The notes beneath the pieces are model-generated. The model worked only from the letters and a program-made list of their open reading frames with translations, did no database searches and was not told the origin of the DNA. This document shows, piece after piece, positions 14,324 through 23,341 of a DNA stretch of 64,000 nucleotides (positions are counted from its first letter, which is position 1; every line of letters begins with the position of its first letter). The stretch comes from Monomorium pharaonis (taxonomy: Eukaryota > Arthropoda > Insecta > Hymenoptera > Formicidae), in the NCBI RefSeq assembly GCF_013373865.1, contig NC_050471.1, forward strand, positions 24,787,407-24,851,406, given 5' to 3'. The position numbers and the translations under genes were made by a program.

Positions 14324-17300
14324 TGTATAATAAGTACAATTTGAAATTTTTAATAAATTTTTTAATACAAAATAGAATTAAATTTATTTAAACTCTAGTG
14401 TGAATAGAAAGTTTGCTGAGATTAATATAGAAACATAATATAGAAACAAAAAAAATTGATAATGTAATCAAAATTGTAATTTATTTTATTCAAAAAAGTA
14501 TTCAAAAATGTAGTAGCAATAAGTAATTCTAAACATTTGTACCAATATTTTCTATAAATAATCATTTTTAGCATATATGTATATTTTGTGGTGACAAAAG
14601 AGACAATATCAAAAAGAAAAATAATATTACTATTTGAAATTCTACTATTTTCAAATTTGTACTAAAATATTTTGTGATATCATGTTCAAAATTGTGTATT
14701 CTTACACAAAAAGAAGAGCTTTTAAAGCAACTTTGATACAATAAGACCATCGATATATAGAATGTACTGATGATTGCAGTGGAAAGAAAAGTAAAACGTG
14801 TAGAGTGAGAAGCAAATAAGTTAAGTTTACTTTCATTTCGTTTTAGTAAAGAGATGAAACATCTAATTAATGTAGTAGTTTTGAAAAGAGATGGAACATG
14901 ATCCCTTATCTGTCTCTCACTCTATACACCTTGCTTACTTTTCCACTGCAACCGATCCATTTTATGTTAACTGACAAAAACAAATTGTCTAGTGTTCTTA
15001 ATTTTCTAGAAAAAGAAATTAAAAAAATTGTTTCTTTAAAAAAACCAAAAACGACTATAATAATGAGATATGGTAATAAGTACTTTAAATTTTCCTGAAA
15101 AATAAAAATCGAGAAAAATCCGATTTTCCCATTAAAAAAAAAACACTAAAGAAACTATTATAATGACAACAGATTTTATTAATAAATTACATATTTATTA
15201 AAGCTCTTAAATGTAAAAGAAGGCTTAAAAATCTTAAAACCACTTGTCATCCATAGAGAATAGTAAAGACGATCATCTTTAAAAAGCCAATAGAAAAAAT
15301 ATTTTGGGTGATTTCTTAAAGTTTCCGAAAATTTTTCTGGACAAAGAACACTATTGACATCACAAACGTGATTAGAATTATCAAATTCAAACTTCGAAAA
15401 ATTTATGTTTAAAATTGTCCCATATTCCAAGTTGTACTTTACCATACTGCAAAATATGCTAACAGAAATGTGAAATTTTTGTAATTACTATCTTACCTTC
15501 CTTTATGCAATAAAGGTGCCCATGCATAGCCAACACAATTTTCAACACCATTCTCTTTCTTCTTATTTATGTCGCAGCTTATGTGATAAAAGGAGAATAA
15601 TATATGATGCTTCGAATGTAATTTCGTGGGAAGCTTAATCTTGATTTCTTCATACCAAGAAGGCACTGCATTGTGATGTAATACCGCGCACGATGCTCGT
15701 AAGCATAGCAATGGCAAACCCGGTCTCCCATAAATCACCTATTAGAATGAGCAGAAAGAAAATACAGACTATTTAAATTCTTCAATTATTAAATAAGTTA
15801 ATTTTTTCACATACTCGCAAAGGCTTGACATTTTCCCCATCGTCATCGCGGAGCTCTACAATGCACGCTATGTTCCTAGCTCGTGTAAACATCTTTTGAC
15901 TGTCGAAGTTGAGTGTCTGTGGATACACGTACAGATGATTGATATATGTCGTATATGGATGCACATCCTTCTCGGAAGTGCTCTCAAACTCGGCGATCTC
16001 AATTGTTGGCTCCGCCGTTGGTGGAATCGGAAATGGCTTTAACGGCACTAGGCACGTCGACAATGTATCTAGAAATCGTATTTTATGTATCGTATACCTG
16101 CAATCGTTCGAAACTACAATTTCTGTTTTCGTACTAATAAGGATCATTAAAGACCATTCTACTTATTGCAAAAATTCTATTGAATTATTTAGAATTGAGC
16201 TAAAAAAGTTGAATACTTCTTGAATATTGATACTACATCTTTAATAGCGAATTCAGTTGCAGTAGTGTGCAAACTTTTCCGGTGCCACATATTCGAATTA
16301 CCCCAGGGCAATCAAATTGGTGCGTAATATTATAATAAAAAATATATAATAGAACTAATTATACTTAATATAAACATACTTAATATTTATTACTATTTCG
16401 CCTCAGTGCCACACTAACTTAATATTATATTAAAATTGATCTGGCTTATACTACACGGAAATAATTCTGCACTCGCACTGTGTCGCAGCAGCATCAGAGT
16501 AGTATCAGTGCATGTGTACGCCGAATTCGCTATAAATCATTGTTGTTTCTTTAAAACTTATTTTTAAGTTTTCAGTTTTATTTCAAAAAAATTTATATCT
16601 TTAAAGTATTGTAAAACATTGTGTGTGCGCGTGTGTGATATGAATCAGTCTACAAAATTTAAAACTTTTGTAACGATATAGTATAATTTGCTTACGCACT
16701 TTCAGGAATGTCCATGATTGACTCTATTTTAATTTTCAGCCAACCAGGTATCACAGTCAATTTGCTAAGCTTCTCAGGCCTGTAAACAACATTTTGCTGA
16801 TATAATGTTTAATAGCATATGTATGTTGAACTCTATATTACATACATTTTTTTAATCATATTGATTTATTATCATACATACTTTCTGTACTCGGAAAGAA
16901 GTTTCAGCAGCTCCTCATCTTTTATTTTGTTACTCTCTTGCCTGTATATCGCTGGGAAATCCGAAGACGTATCTAGTTCGTTACTATATAATCTAAACAG
17001 TGGCCTTGCAGCCCATGCAAATGGCATTCTATAATTTCCCAGTCTGAAAAAAAATTGTTTTATATAATCAAACTTATTAAAAGTAAATTTAATAAGTGTC
17101 AAAATATTCTAGATATATATTTTTATTAATCAAGAAAAAAATTTAATTTGTATAAACGTAGATCTAGGAACTAATTTCAAGATTATATAAATTTTATTTT
17201 TTTAAATAAAATTATGATTTTTTATGAGATTTGTCTGTTTATTCTACATATAAAAGCATTACAATAGAATTATATAAAAAATAGTTTACCAGATATTTTG

Positions 17301-20300
17301 TACTTTATTCTGACTATATCTTGACATAAAATTAATTGCTTCATTTTCAAGATATTGTTTTATAATAAAAATTTTCCTAATAATTTTCTCAAAAACTGAG
17401 CGTTTTTAGCCCCATGTTCATATATTTTTCAAACATTTGATAGTATACGTCCATAAAATATTTAATACTTATTTACGCCCTGTATAATCATCTTCTTAAA
17501 ACAATGTTTTCTTAAAATATTAGATTTTATATCGATATTATACAAAAAAAGTATATTTACAAGATTTTTACTCAAATTTTATAAAAGAATGAGCATTCTC
17601 AGATTTTCCAAAAACTTTATTTACAATTCCAGATATAAAATTAAAGAATTTTTTATGTAGCTTCAATAAACTTATTTTTTACACTTAGATAAATTTATTA
17701 AAAAATTTTAAATATTAAATATAAAAATAAATATAAGAATAAACTGAAATATAATATGAATTAAATGACTCAAAGAAATGGATCAAAGAAATAATTTTAT
17801 TAGAAAGATAGAATTTAAATTTTAAAGATTCCAAAAATTTCTCAGATTTCAATAAACTTCTATAAAAATCCATAATTTTCAAATATAAAAAAGAAATTTC
17901 CTGAAAATTTCAGATTAAAAAAAAATTTTTTTTAGTAATAAATACTCTGGTTTATAGACTTTTACCTTTGGCAACATGCTCGAATTTGTTTATGCACTTT
18001 CAAGCCCAATCTTGGATCCTTGGTAGCTCTCAAATATGGCTCTGAAGTCTGATATATGTTTCCTTGAAGCAACTTATCTATCCTTACGACGAGAAATATA
18101 TCTGGATGAGGATTATTAATGTTGAATATGGCCTGCAACAGTAATCCATCGCGTATTCTTTTATTTATAGATTCTTATTCTATTAATAAATTCATAATAA
18201 AGTAATTAATATACATAAATAATTAAGGAAATTTTCTACTTTATTATGTTGTTTTTTTTTTTAAAGTTTCACACAATTATTTTTAAAAAAATGGTTAGGT
18301 ATTTTAAAAAATTACTTCTTATTCTTTCGTATTTAAATACATGTAATAACAAATTAAATACCTGTTTTGGATATTTTATCCAATCTGAAGGAACGTTTTT
18401 TAATTCCCCAGGAAGAGTAATATCATCCGTTTCTGTTGTAATTCCTGCAGGACTAAGTTCTCTCGTCATATCTCGCACTATTTCATGATTAACATCAAAG
18501 TGAAAATTCTCTGTGAGTTTTCTGCCGTTCCTCGCGTCAAAAAGACTCAACACCGTATGATAAGGTTCCACTTGACAAAGAGATTCCTTTTCGTCGATAG
18601 GCGCTTGTAGTCTAAACTTAAGACTTTCGCACTTGACAAGAATTCTATGACCGAATTGTTCCTTGTAAGGATCCACATTATCGACAGATTGTCCTATGTG
18701 CGTTTTGGCATGAAGTATGTAAGGATATACGCTGAACAGTCTTTTTCTGTTCTCTCTCCTTGCTAAAGCGATACTGGTGTCAGTCTCCCTAGAATATTTT
18801 ATTAGTTGTGGATTCATGCTCTGCTCGAGACCTTTAAGTGTACCATAAACCTAAAATCAAAAACATTAAATCCACTTTGACATTTACTTTTTATTGTTTA
18901 TCTCGATATAAAATTGTCTTTAAATAAGCTATTAAATAATTAATCATTTAAAAAAGCTTAAACTAATACGATAAATTTGTGACAATATGTATTGTATTAC
19001 CTGCACAGGTTGCGGCGATGGTGGAGGTGTATTACAGGTTCTCTCTAGCGATGCAGCACGCTTTTCTTCCTGCTGTTTGTAATGTTGTAAAACTGAACTG
19101 AGCTTCAACAACCAATCTTGCATGTCAGCCTCGTTGTCAGCAGCCAAAGTGTAAGATTTGTGTGTGTCGCTCATCCGTAATTCGAAACAATACTTTCCAC
19201 GCTTTGGATTTCTAATAACCTCTGTACAAAAGTCCATCACTATCGTTAGTTTCGCTTCGCCTTTCCTTTCATCCTTGAAAAACTCGAGTATGTAAGTGCC
19301 GTCGACCTCCTGCCTAAGGTGGCAGAAACGTCTCTTGAACGATTTCGATCCAATATGAGCGAACATTCTGTCTGTACTACCAATCTCGGGCCCTTTCATC
19401 AAATAACCTTCCTTCGTTATACCATCGTTCTTCATTAGGTCCTACGAAAATATATACATAGACGATCATATTTAGCCTACAATATGCAGTTGAAGTATAG
19501 TAGCCAAAGTAATATTAAACAATCTTATTAATTTAAAGCATCACCAGTATTACAATTGCACAAATCTTAAGACATTACCTCGTCTACTTGATCCACTTCT
19601 GTATCGATTTCATACACCTCATCTTTCAGATCATCTGCTTTCGATATTCTGGAAATATTTTATAAAATAATAATGTCTACAAAATAACAGATAACTTCCA
19701 GAACAATAATAAGATAAATTTTCATTTTTTATGGGATTTCTTATTAAACGATTTGAGCAACAAAATTCGGATTAGATTAGAATAAATTATATAACATGAA
19801 TAGTACTAAATTGACTAAAAATGTGTGAACTTGTGATGGTACAGGATCCACTTTGATGAGGATGGTTTCTATTTCTAATTAAGAATTATTTTATTTATAG
19901 TCCAGAACATGAAGAAAGAGAAAGTAGCTTATTTTCAGAATTAAAGAACAACTTATTGCACATATTCTTCTACACTTTCACACATATATTTGTATATATT
20001 TAGTAAATATGTACAAACTTTAATATGGCTAAATATTTAATAGTTTATGTGATATAAATTTAAAAATAAAATGTAAGAAAAACATATGCCAATAGTTGAC
20101 ATAACTAAAACAAACAATTTAAAATGACTTCGTTTTTATGTGTAAGTACATCTATGATCTAAAATAAATAGAAAATATTGTCAATTGTTAAAATGGCACG
20201 TTAAAAAAAATTCTTGCTTAATTCTTCATTTATTTTTTAACAAAATTTTTTAATTTAACATCTATACAAAAATAATTAAGACATCATAACAATCCTTTTA

Positions 20301-22096
20301 AGTTTATGTGACAGACATGTGTAAAAGTGTAGAAAAATACATGTATCCAAGTTTCTTTTAAAAAATTCCCCAAAATAAACTCCTCGCACTATAGATTGCA
20401 AATATTAAACTTGCGTACTTTGGCAATTCTAGATAACTCCCGCTGTATGCCGCATATTTGTAATGTACAAGATTCCAATTAGATACATAACTGGACAGGC
20501 ATTCCTTCGTCAAAAGATTTTCAGCATCTTCCTCACATTCTGTAATGTATTGCGCTGTCGGTACCATACTGCGATATCTCCTTGGCAGAACTACTTGCTA
20601 TTGGAAAATGTACACTTAACAATACAATCATGTATTTAATATATTACTAATAAAAATTTAATAATTATAATTATTCTATTAAAAAATAGATTTCATGTTC
20701 AACAAAATATTTTTTAGATGGTTCTCCAGTTTTTTTTCACATAATATAAAAAATTAATCAAAATTTAAAAATAAGTTTATGATTAATACATATATATATT
20801 TAGATATTTCTAAAATTTTGAAAATTGTTTGACCATATAATTTTACCTAAACTTAAAATATAACTTTCAAAAATCTTATGGAAGAGTTTTAAATAATTTA
20901 ATTGCAGACAAAATATAATTTCAAAATTTTTAAAAATTCCTTATAAAAAAAATAGAACACATAAAAAACATTTTGAATTAAAAAATAAAAGTTTTATTAT
21001 ATCATCTTTGTATAAGAGTATGTTAATAAACAATTTTTTTAAATATGATATCAAACCAGTAAAAATGGCAATGCTTATTACTATATTTAAATCATCATGA
21101 ATAACTTTTTCAACATTTTCTACATTAATATTATTAAAAAAATATTTTTTATTTTAACAAATCATTTTTATTGTTTAAATTTATTAACAATATGTATTAA
21201 TTATTATTTTAAAGTTGGCAATGGCAAAAGCTTTTTTGTTAAAAGATACAAATAAAAAATGACCAAATAGCTACCTTCTGCTATTTTATACTAGAAAACT
21301 TTCTTGTACGTTTATATTAAATTAAAGCTATATTATGTATGTGTATTTTTCATTTACTTTACAATTTTATCTTGTATTCTATTATTGCGCTTTCTTTGTT
21401 CGCTTATCTACAAATGGAAGTACGTTGTTGGCAACATGCTGATATAGATAAGCAGCAGCACGAAAGTGGCAACTTACGGAAATATCATCTTGGGGGTATA
21501 GCAGCAGCTCACGCTGAGGATCATTTTGCAACAGCGTCTTATTCTTCAGCACAAAGCTCTCGAAGTCAATGGGTTCAACCAAGTGTGGTTTATTCTGCAA
21601 AAAAAAAGACAGAAAAAAGAATTTTGAGATTGTCGCAAGCAGACAGAAAGCCGCAACGCTTCAGGCATTTTACGAAACAATTCTATTCTTGAAATTCTTG
21701 AAATCACGTATTCGACTAAAAGCAATGAGAATTTCCACGATGCCTGCGATGTTGATACTCCAACGACGCAGGGAACCACAAAATCTCGAGTCAATCCACC
21801 CAACAATTGTTTACATCCCGTGTTCGTTGGTATACACGCTTGACAATCCAAGCCACACCGCGTCACGCGTACTAAACGCAGACGACGTTTCTCACCTGCA
21901 CCGTGCTTTCGCGGACGACCTGGGACACGGTCTCCCGCAGTTGCGCCGCCATGCCGGGTTTCCCCAGGCCGCGCGTGAACTTCCTTTCGCTCATCCTCGT
22001 CAACGCCGTGCGACGCCGATCGGGCGTCGCTGCCGCCGCCACGTCGGTACCGTCGTCTGTTGCCGCCACACCGTCGGCCGCCGCGTCAGGCCGCAT
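998..22096 (-). CDS. Ziz: Zizimin / dedicator of cytokinesis, DOCK9/10/11 class (Rho-family GEF), 29 coding exons
   Basis: A DOCK-D protein that loads GTP onto Cdc42/Rac-type GTPases at membranes. Coding exons, 5' to 3' on the minus strand: 22096-21896, 21594-21478, 20597-20419, 19648-19579, 19441-19001, 18850-18362, 18132-17966, 17043-16882, 16779-16696, 16097-15815, 15738-15497, 14093-13994, 13910-13539, 13018-12821, 12208-12062, 11964-11778, 11687-11649, 11088-10910, 10178-9967, 9858-9451, 9047-8747, 7683-7524, 7278-7118, 5887-5558, 5097-4956, 4833-4571, 3937-3580, 2229-1938, 1232-998. All junctions are AG/GT and the total is 6,519 nt (2,172 residues plus stop), close to vertebrate DOCK9. 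Order: conserved KFTRGLGKPG N-terminus, PH (about 198-309), DHR1 (about 690-850), helical repeats, DHR2 (about 1670-2130). A PH domain is what separates DOCK-D from DOCK-C (6/7/8). Start: ATG at 22096 follows an in-frame TGA 6 nt upstream; an internal ATG at 21994 (MSERKF) is an alternative. Confidence 0.96.
1387..1468. repeat. 82-bp foldback (hairpin) element in Ziz intron 28
   Basis: Left arm 1387-1425 (AGGCGTCTTATTACGTG...) and right arm 1428-1468 are near-perfect reverse complements of about 40 nt with almost no loop. GCGTCTTA, TACGT and ATTGGCT all recur inverted. It looks like a MITE or foldback remnant. Confidence 0.75.
2230..3579. other. Ziz intron 27
   Basis: AT-rich intron with no further exon found. 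It contains one short GC-rich island with two stem-loops and a T run (3111-3205), listed separately. Confidence 0.6.
3111..3205 (+). other. GC-rich structured island with T-run end
   Basis: A roughly 95-nt GC-rich patch in an AT-rich intron. Two adjacent hairpins are visible: GGGCG (3144-3148) with CGCCC (3158-3162), and CGCCA (3068+100 = 3168-3172) with TGGCG (3178-3182). They are followed by a run of 12 or more T from about 3200. It could be an unrecognised small RNA on the plus strand or a decayed insertion; no known RNA family is recognised. Confidence 0.3.
3998..4074. repeat. (GT)n/(GC)n microsatellite
   Basis: About 35 GT repeats, five GC repeats and imperfect GT units, in Ziz intron 26, some 60 nt upstream of exon 27 in the gene's direction. 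Confidence 0.95.
4396..4513 (+). repeat. Dispersed repeat, copy A (partner at 61505-61635)
   Basis: Shares a colinear segment with 61505-61635. Both read GTGAATATTTAA or TGAATATTTAA, then AATAAAACCTTAATCG, a TTATTTTATCAT block, and TCTTTAAATTTTCT or TCTTCAAATTTTCT followed by TGTTGCC. It is non-coding and ends 57 nt from Ziz exon 26. Confidence 0.7.
5371..5408. repeat. (CA)n/(CG)n microsatellite
   Basis: Imperfect CACG/CA/CG repeat in Ziz intron 24. The rest of the intron between exons 24 and 25 (4956-5558 neighbourhood) is plain AT-rich sequence. Confidence 0.9.
5888..7117. other. Ziz intron 23
   Basis: 1.2 kb of AT-rich DNA. Open frames at 5934-6173 and 6731-6952 are hydrophobic, AT-driven and lack splice or domain support. 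Nothing else seen. Confidence 0.6.
7118..9858 (-). CDS. Ziz: Ziz exons 20-23: variable linker and start of the C-terminal helical block
   Basis: Exons 9858-9451, 9047-8747, 7683-7524 and 7278-7118, residues 1290-1633. Exon 20 has a Ser/Thr-rich low-complexity part (SVESDTSTVSNASQSN) and then the conserved RCDKLQPSEVKDILLCFLFI. Exon 21 contains LHHFKYIGKRQIA and LLEANMATEVGLIALDCLGLF. Exons 22-23 contain FFNIYLSFLQVGQSET and LCYELLRCCNSKLSSIR. The exon 23 acceptor sits directly behind a T22 run and compound microsatellite. Confidence 0.9.
7279..7403. repeat. Compound microsatellite forming the Ziz exon 23 acceptor tract
   Basis: On the plus strand: A22 (7281-7302), (TA)n to about 7336, (GC)n to about 7356, then (GT)n to 7403. 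Read on the minus (gene) strand, it is (AC)n, (GC)n, (TA)n, T22, AG and then exon 23. The T run is therefore the polypyrimidine tract. Confidence 0.95.
7684..8746. other. Ziz intron 21 with (GC)n/(GT)n microsatellite at 7981-8046
   Basis: AT-rich intron with no exon found. The microsatellite runs GTGC units, then about 12 GC repeats, then about 11 GT repeats. Open frames over it are simple repeat translations. Confidence 0.75.
9967..13910 (-). CDS. Ziz: Ziz exons 13-19: central helical (armadillo-like) region
   Basis: Exons 13910-13539, 13018-12821, 12208-12062, 11964-11778, 11687-11649, 11088-10910 and 10178-9967, residues 846-1289. Matches to the DOCK9 helical scaffold include TRDLHLHNLFIHAER, FLPTILNQLFMLL, SFFFEIMIKSMAQYLL, FMDRGFVFRLINSYLDNFSP, CSHEHYVSFNLP and FCKHHFLAGLLMQEV. 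A stretch present in DOCK9 between the 'SYVK' and 'LKPSADFL' motifs is shorter here. The region serves as a scaffold rather than a catalyst. The 39-nt exon 17 is described separately. Confidence 0.88.
10179..10909. other. Ziz intron 18
   Basis: AT-rich with a slightly GC-richer patch at 10690-10850 that contains the 12-bp palindrome GTGAGCGCTCAC (10805-10816). No coding evidence. Confidence 0.5.
11649..11687 (-). CDS. Ziz: Ziz exon 17: symmetric 39-nt acidic microexon, probably alternative
   Basis: Bounded by AAAAG and GTACGT, this exon encodes DTDNDNESEPECD with phase 1 on both sides, so inclusion or skipping keeps the frame (SRG to DLMNEY either way). The flanking exons match DOCK9 well but the insert does not match the vertebrate sequence I know. 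Inferred to be a cassette exon; transcripts are not visible here. Confidence 0.65.
12327..12735. mobile_element. 400-bp TIR element (non-autonomous DNA transposon) in Ziz intron 14
   Basis: Left arm 12341-12378 and right arm 12694-12731 are inverted copies of about 38 nt that differ at few positions; both contain TCAAACTTGATCG and GATAATGTAG. TTAA lies at 12327-12330 and 12732-12735, as expected for a piggyBac-type target site. There is no coding capacity. A half copy is at 37079-37265. Confidence 0.75.
13994..16097 (-). CDS. Ziz: Ziz exons 10-12: DHR1 (C2-like) domain
   Basis: Exons 16097-15815, 15738-15497 and 14093-13994, residues 637-845. Landmarks are NHLYVYPQTLNFDSQK, FTRARNIACIVELRDDDGE, IYGRPGLPLL, the VLHHNAVPSWYEEIKIKLP strand typical of DHR1, HHILFSFYHISCD and LPSGYLSIQPLGLGKG. 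DHR1 domains bind phosphoinositides and recruit the GEF to membranes. The 1.4-kb intron between exons 11 and 12 carries a candidate alternative terminal exon (see 15175-15446). Confidence 0.9.
14161..14329. repeat. (TATG)n-(TA)n-(TATG)n microsatellite
   Basis: A symmetric compound tract: TATG/TGTA units, about 20 TA repeats, then TATG units again. It starts about 68 nt upstream of the Ziz exon 12 acceptor in the gene's direction. Confidence 0.95.
15175..15446 (-). CDS. Candidate alternative terminal exon of Ziz (88 codons, intronic poly(A))
   Basis: An acceptor (TTTTGCAG) at 15447-15449 precedes an open frame that accepts the phase-2 end of exon 11 (AG+T) and runs 88 codons from ATG 15445 to TAA 15179-15181. 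It includes KYFFYWLFKDDRLYY. AATAAA (15175-15180) overlaps the stop, and a T/GT-rich stretch follows. Use would end Ziz inside DHR1 and remove the GEF domain. Against it: the intron to exon 11 would be only 50 nt, and the frame matches no family I recognise. Confidence 0.3.
16696..18850 (-). CDS. Ziz: Ziz exons 6-9: PH to DHR1 linker
   Basis: Exons 18850-18362, 18132-17966, 17043-16882 and 16779-16696, residues 337-636. Family hallmarks are FGHRILVKCESLKFRLQ, HTVLSLFDARNGRKL, the strand HPDIFLVVRIDKLLQG, and LGNYRMPFAWAARPLF followed by FPAIYRQESNK, the most conserved stretch of this region in DOCK-C/D proteins. Exons 7-9 all end in phase 2. The last donor (GC/GTAAGC) was chosen because it alone joins exon 10 in frame. 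Confidence 0.9.
17044..17965. other. Ziz intron 7
   Basis: Very AT-rich with repeated AAAATTTTC-like phrases. No gene, RNA or clear transposon seen. Confidence 0.55.
19001..19441 (-). CDS. Ziz: Ziz exon 5: PH domain
   Basis: A single 147-codon exon (residues 190-336) holds the whole PH domain. It opens KEGYLMKG, has the basic SFKRRFCHL strand, a central KGEAKLTIVMD segment, CFELRMSDTHKSYTLAADN, and the closing helix with the invariant tryptophan (MQDWLLKLSSVLQ). In zizimins this domain binds phosphoinositides and helps target the protein to membranes. The tail is Pro-rich (TPPPSPQP). Both junctions are phase 0. Confidence 0.93.
19579..22096 (-). CDS. Ziz: Ziz exons 1-4: conserved N-terminal region
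   Basis: Exons 22096-21896, 21594-21478, 20597-20419 and 19648-19579 encode residues 1-189. The first 34 residues are Ala/Asp-rich and low complexity. Then come the family motifs RKFTRGLGKPG, KPHLVEPIDFE and NWNLVHYKYAAYSG, and an acidic linker (DEVYEIDTEVDQVDE). Phases: 0, 0, 2, 0. The exon 3 donor (AA/GTACGC) is weaker than the others but is the one that keeps the DOCK9-like alignment. The codons of exon 1 are GC-rich because the exon lies in the promoter island. Confidence 0.92.
19649..20418. other. Ziz intron 3
   Basis: AT-rich with no recognisable feature. The intron 2 interval 20598-21477 is the same. Confidence 0.55.
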
Positions 22097-23210
22097 CGGT
22101 CACCGTGGCCGGCCACCAGGCCGGGGTACAATCAGCCGAGACATATCAATAACAACCGCCCCGATCACGACCACCACCTCATTACAATCGACCAGGATCG
22201 CGCGACCAACTCCCTCGGTCGGCCATCAGGCCATCACCAATCGCGTCGCGTCCCGCTGCTGTGTCGCGCCAATTCCACGCGGTGGAGACGGGGTCTCCCT
22301 CTTTTTTCTTTCTTTCTTTCCTTCTTTCCACCCGTCTCAAAGCGCCGGAGCTTGCGTGGTGCCGGTGGAGCTTGCGCGTGCTTGTACCACGCGCCCAACA
22401 CACGCACTTGTCTCACGCTGATCGATGCGACGCGTCGAAAACTGGAGCTGGAGGCTGGAGCCTGGAGCGCGTCAACAGTAAACAAGTATAACGCCACGCA
22501 TATACGAAATCGCGAGTATGTGTGTGCGATAACAAAATCGGCTCGTGCGAAATGAAATTCACATTTTCCCGCGAAGTTCTCACGCGACAGCGAGGTTAAT
22601 GGCGATTCTCGGTTCGATTGAGAGGAGATTCTCGAAAACGGTGGCCGCGCGACTCGCCTGAGTACCGTACGAAAGGTCGAGGAACAGAGAACTTCGCGAA
22701 AGAAACTTTGCAAACGAAGATTTATTAATAGATATCTGTCAACGAATTTGTGTCGATAGTTACCGAGAGCTTTTGTCGATTATTTTATCGACGGTTGTCA
22801 AAAGAGGTTTCATCGATAGTATTGAAGTGGAATCTCGAGTGATAAGCTGCACTAGTGCTGTGCACATTGGCTACGTAGTTCATGTGCATAATTTTCAAGG
22901 TCCAGAGGGCGTATCGCGTTCGAGGATCACCATTACCAATTTACCACCACTTAAAATCGGGCGGACCGGGCCGTATGAGTCGTGTCGTCTTTTGCAGCCT
23001 TCTCTGCTTTCAACTTATTAGATTTATCGGCCTTTCTCACTCTACGCGTTCGACTCGACTTCTCCAGTTCTCCCCTTCTACCGCCATCAGCGATCTATAG
23101 TGACTGGAGTTGACTGGAGTTGACTGCAGTGAAGCTTACGTTGTACATTGATTTGGCGTCGATCGAATTTGCATTTAATCGGTCAATTTAAGTGATTTTT
23201 TTACGGAAAC
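22097..23210. promoter_or_regulatory. Divergent promoter region of Ziz and CWC15
   Basis: 1.1 kb separates the Ziz start codon (minus strand) from the CWC15 start codon (plus strand). It is much more GC- and CpG-rich than the surroundings, especially 22097-22700. It should hold both 5' UTRs and a shared promoter. No TATA box is evident. An 11-bp unit (TGACTGGAGTT) repeats about three times at 23100-23130 close to the CWC15 leader. Inference from position and composition. Confidence 0.6.
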
Positions 23211-23341
23211 ATGACAACGGCGGCAAGACCAACTTTCGAGCCTGCCAGAGGAGGACAAGGACGGGGCGAGAAAGACTTGAGCGCGATCTCAAAACAATAC
23301 AGCAGTAGGGATTTGCCATCGCACACGAAGCTCAAGTACAG
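23211..23341 (+). CDS. Cwc15: CWC15 exon 1
   Basis: Starts at ATG 23211 (GGAAACATGAC context) and ends TACAG/GTAAGT in phase 2. It encodes residues 1-43 with the conserved TFEPARGGQGRGEKDLSAIS segment. Confidence 0.95.

Noticed and set aside
18246..18488. Open frames antisense to Ziz exons (also 15939-16223, 10750-11001, 3563-3856)
   Set aside because: They mirror well-supported exons and match no family.
21569..22555. 328-codon open frame on the plus strand
   Set aside because: It is antisense to Ziz exon 1 and the GC-rich promoter island, has no domain character, and owes its length to few AT-rich stops. The minus strand carries the conserved DOCK N-terminus.
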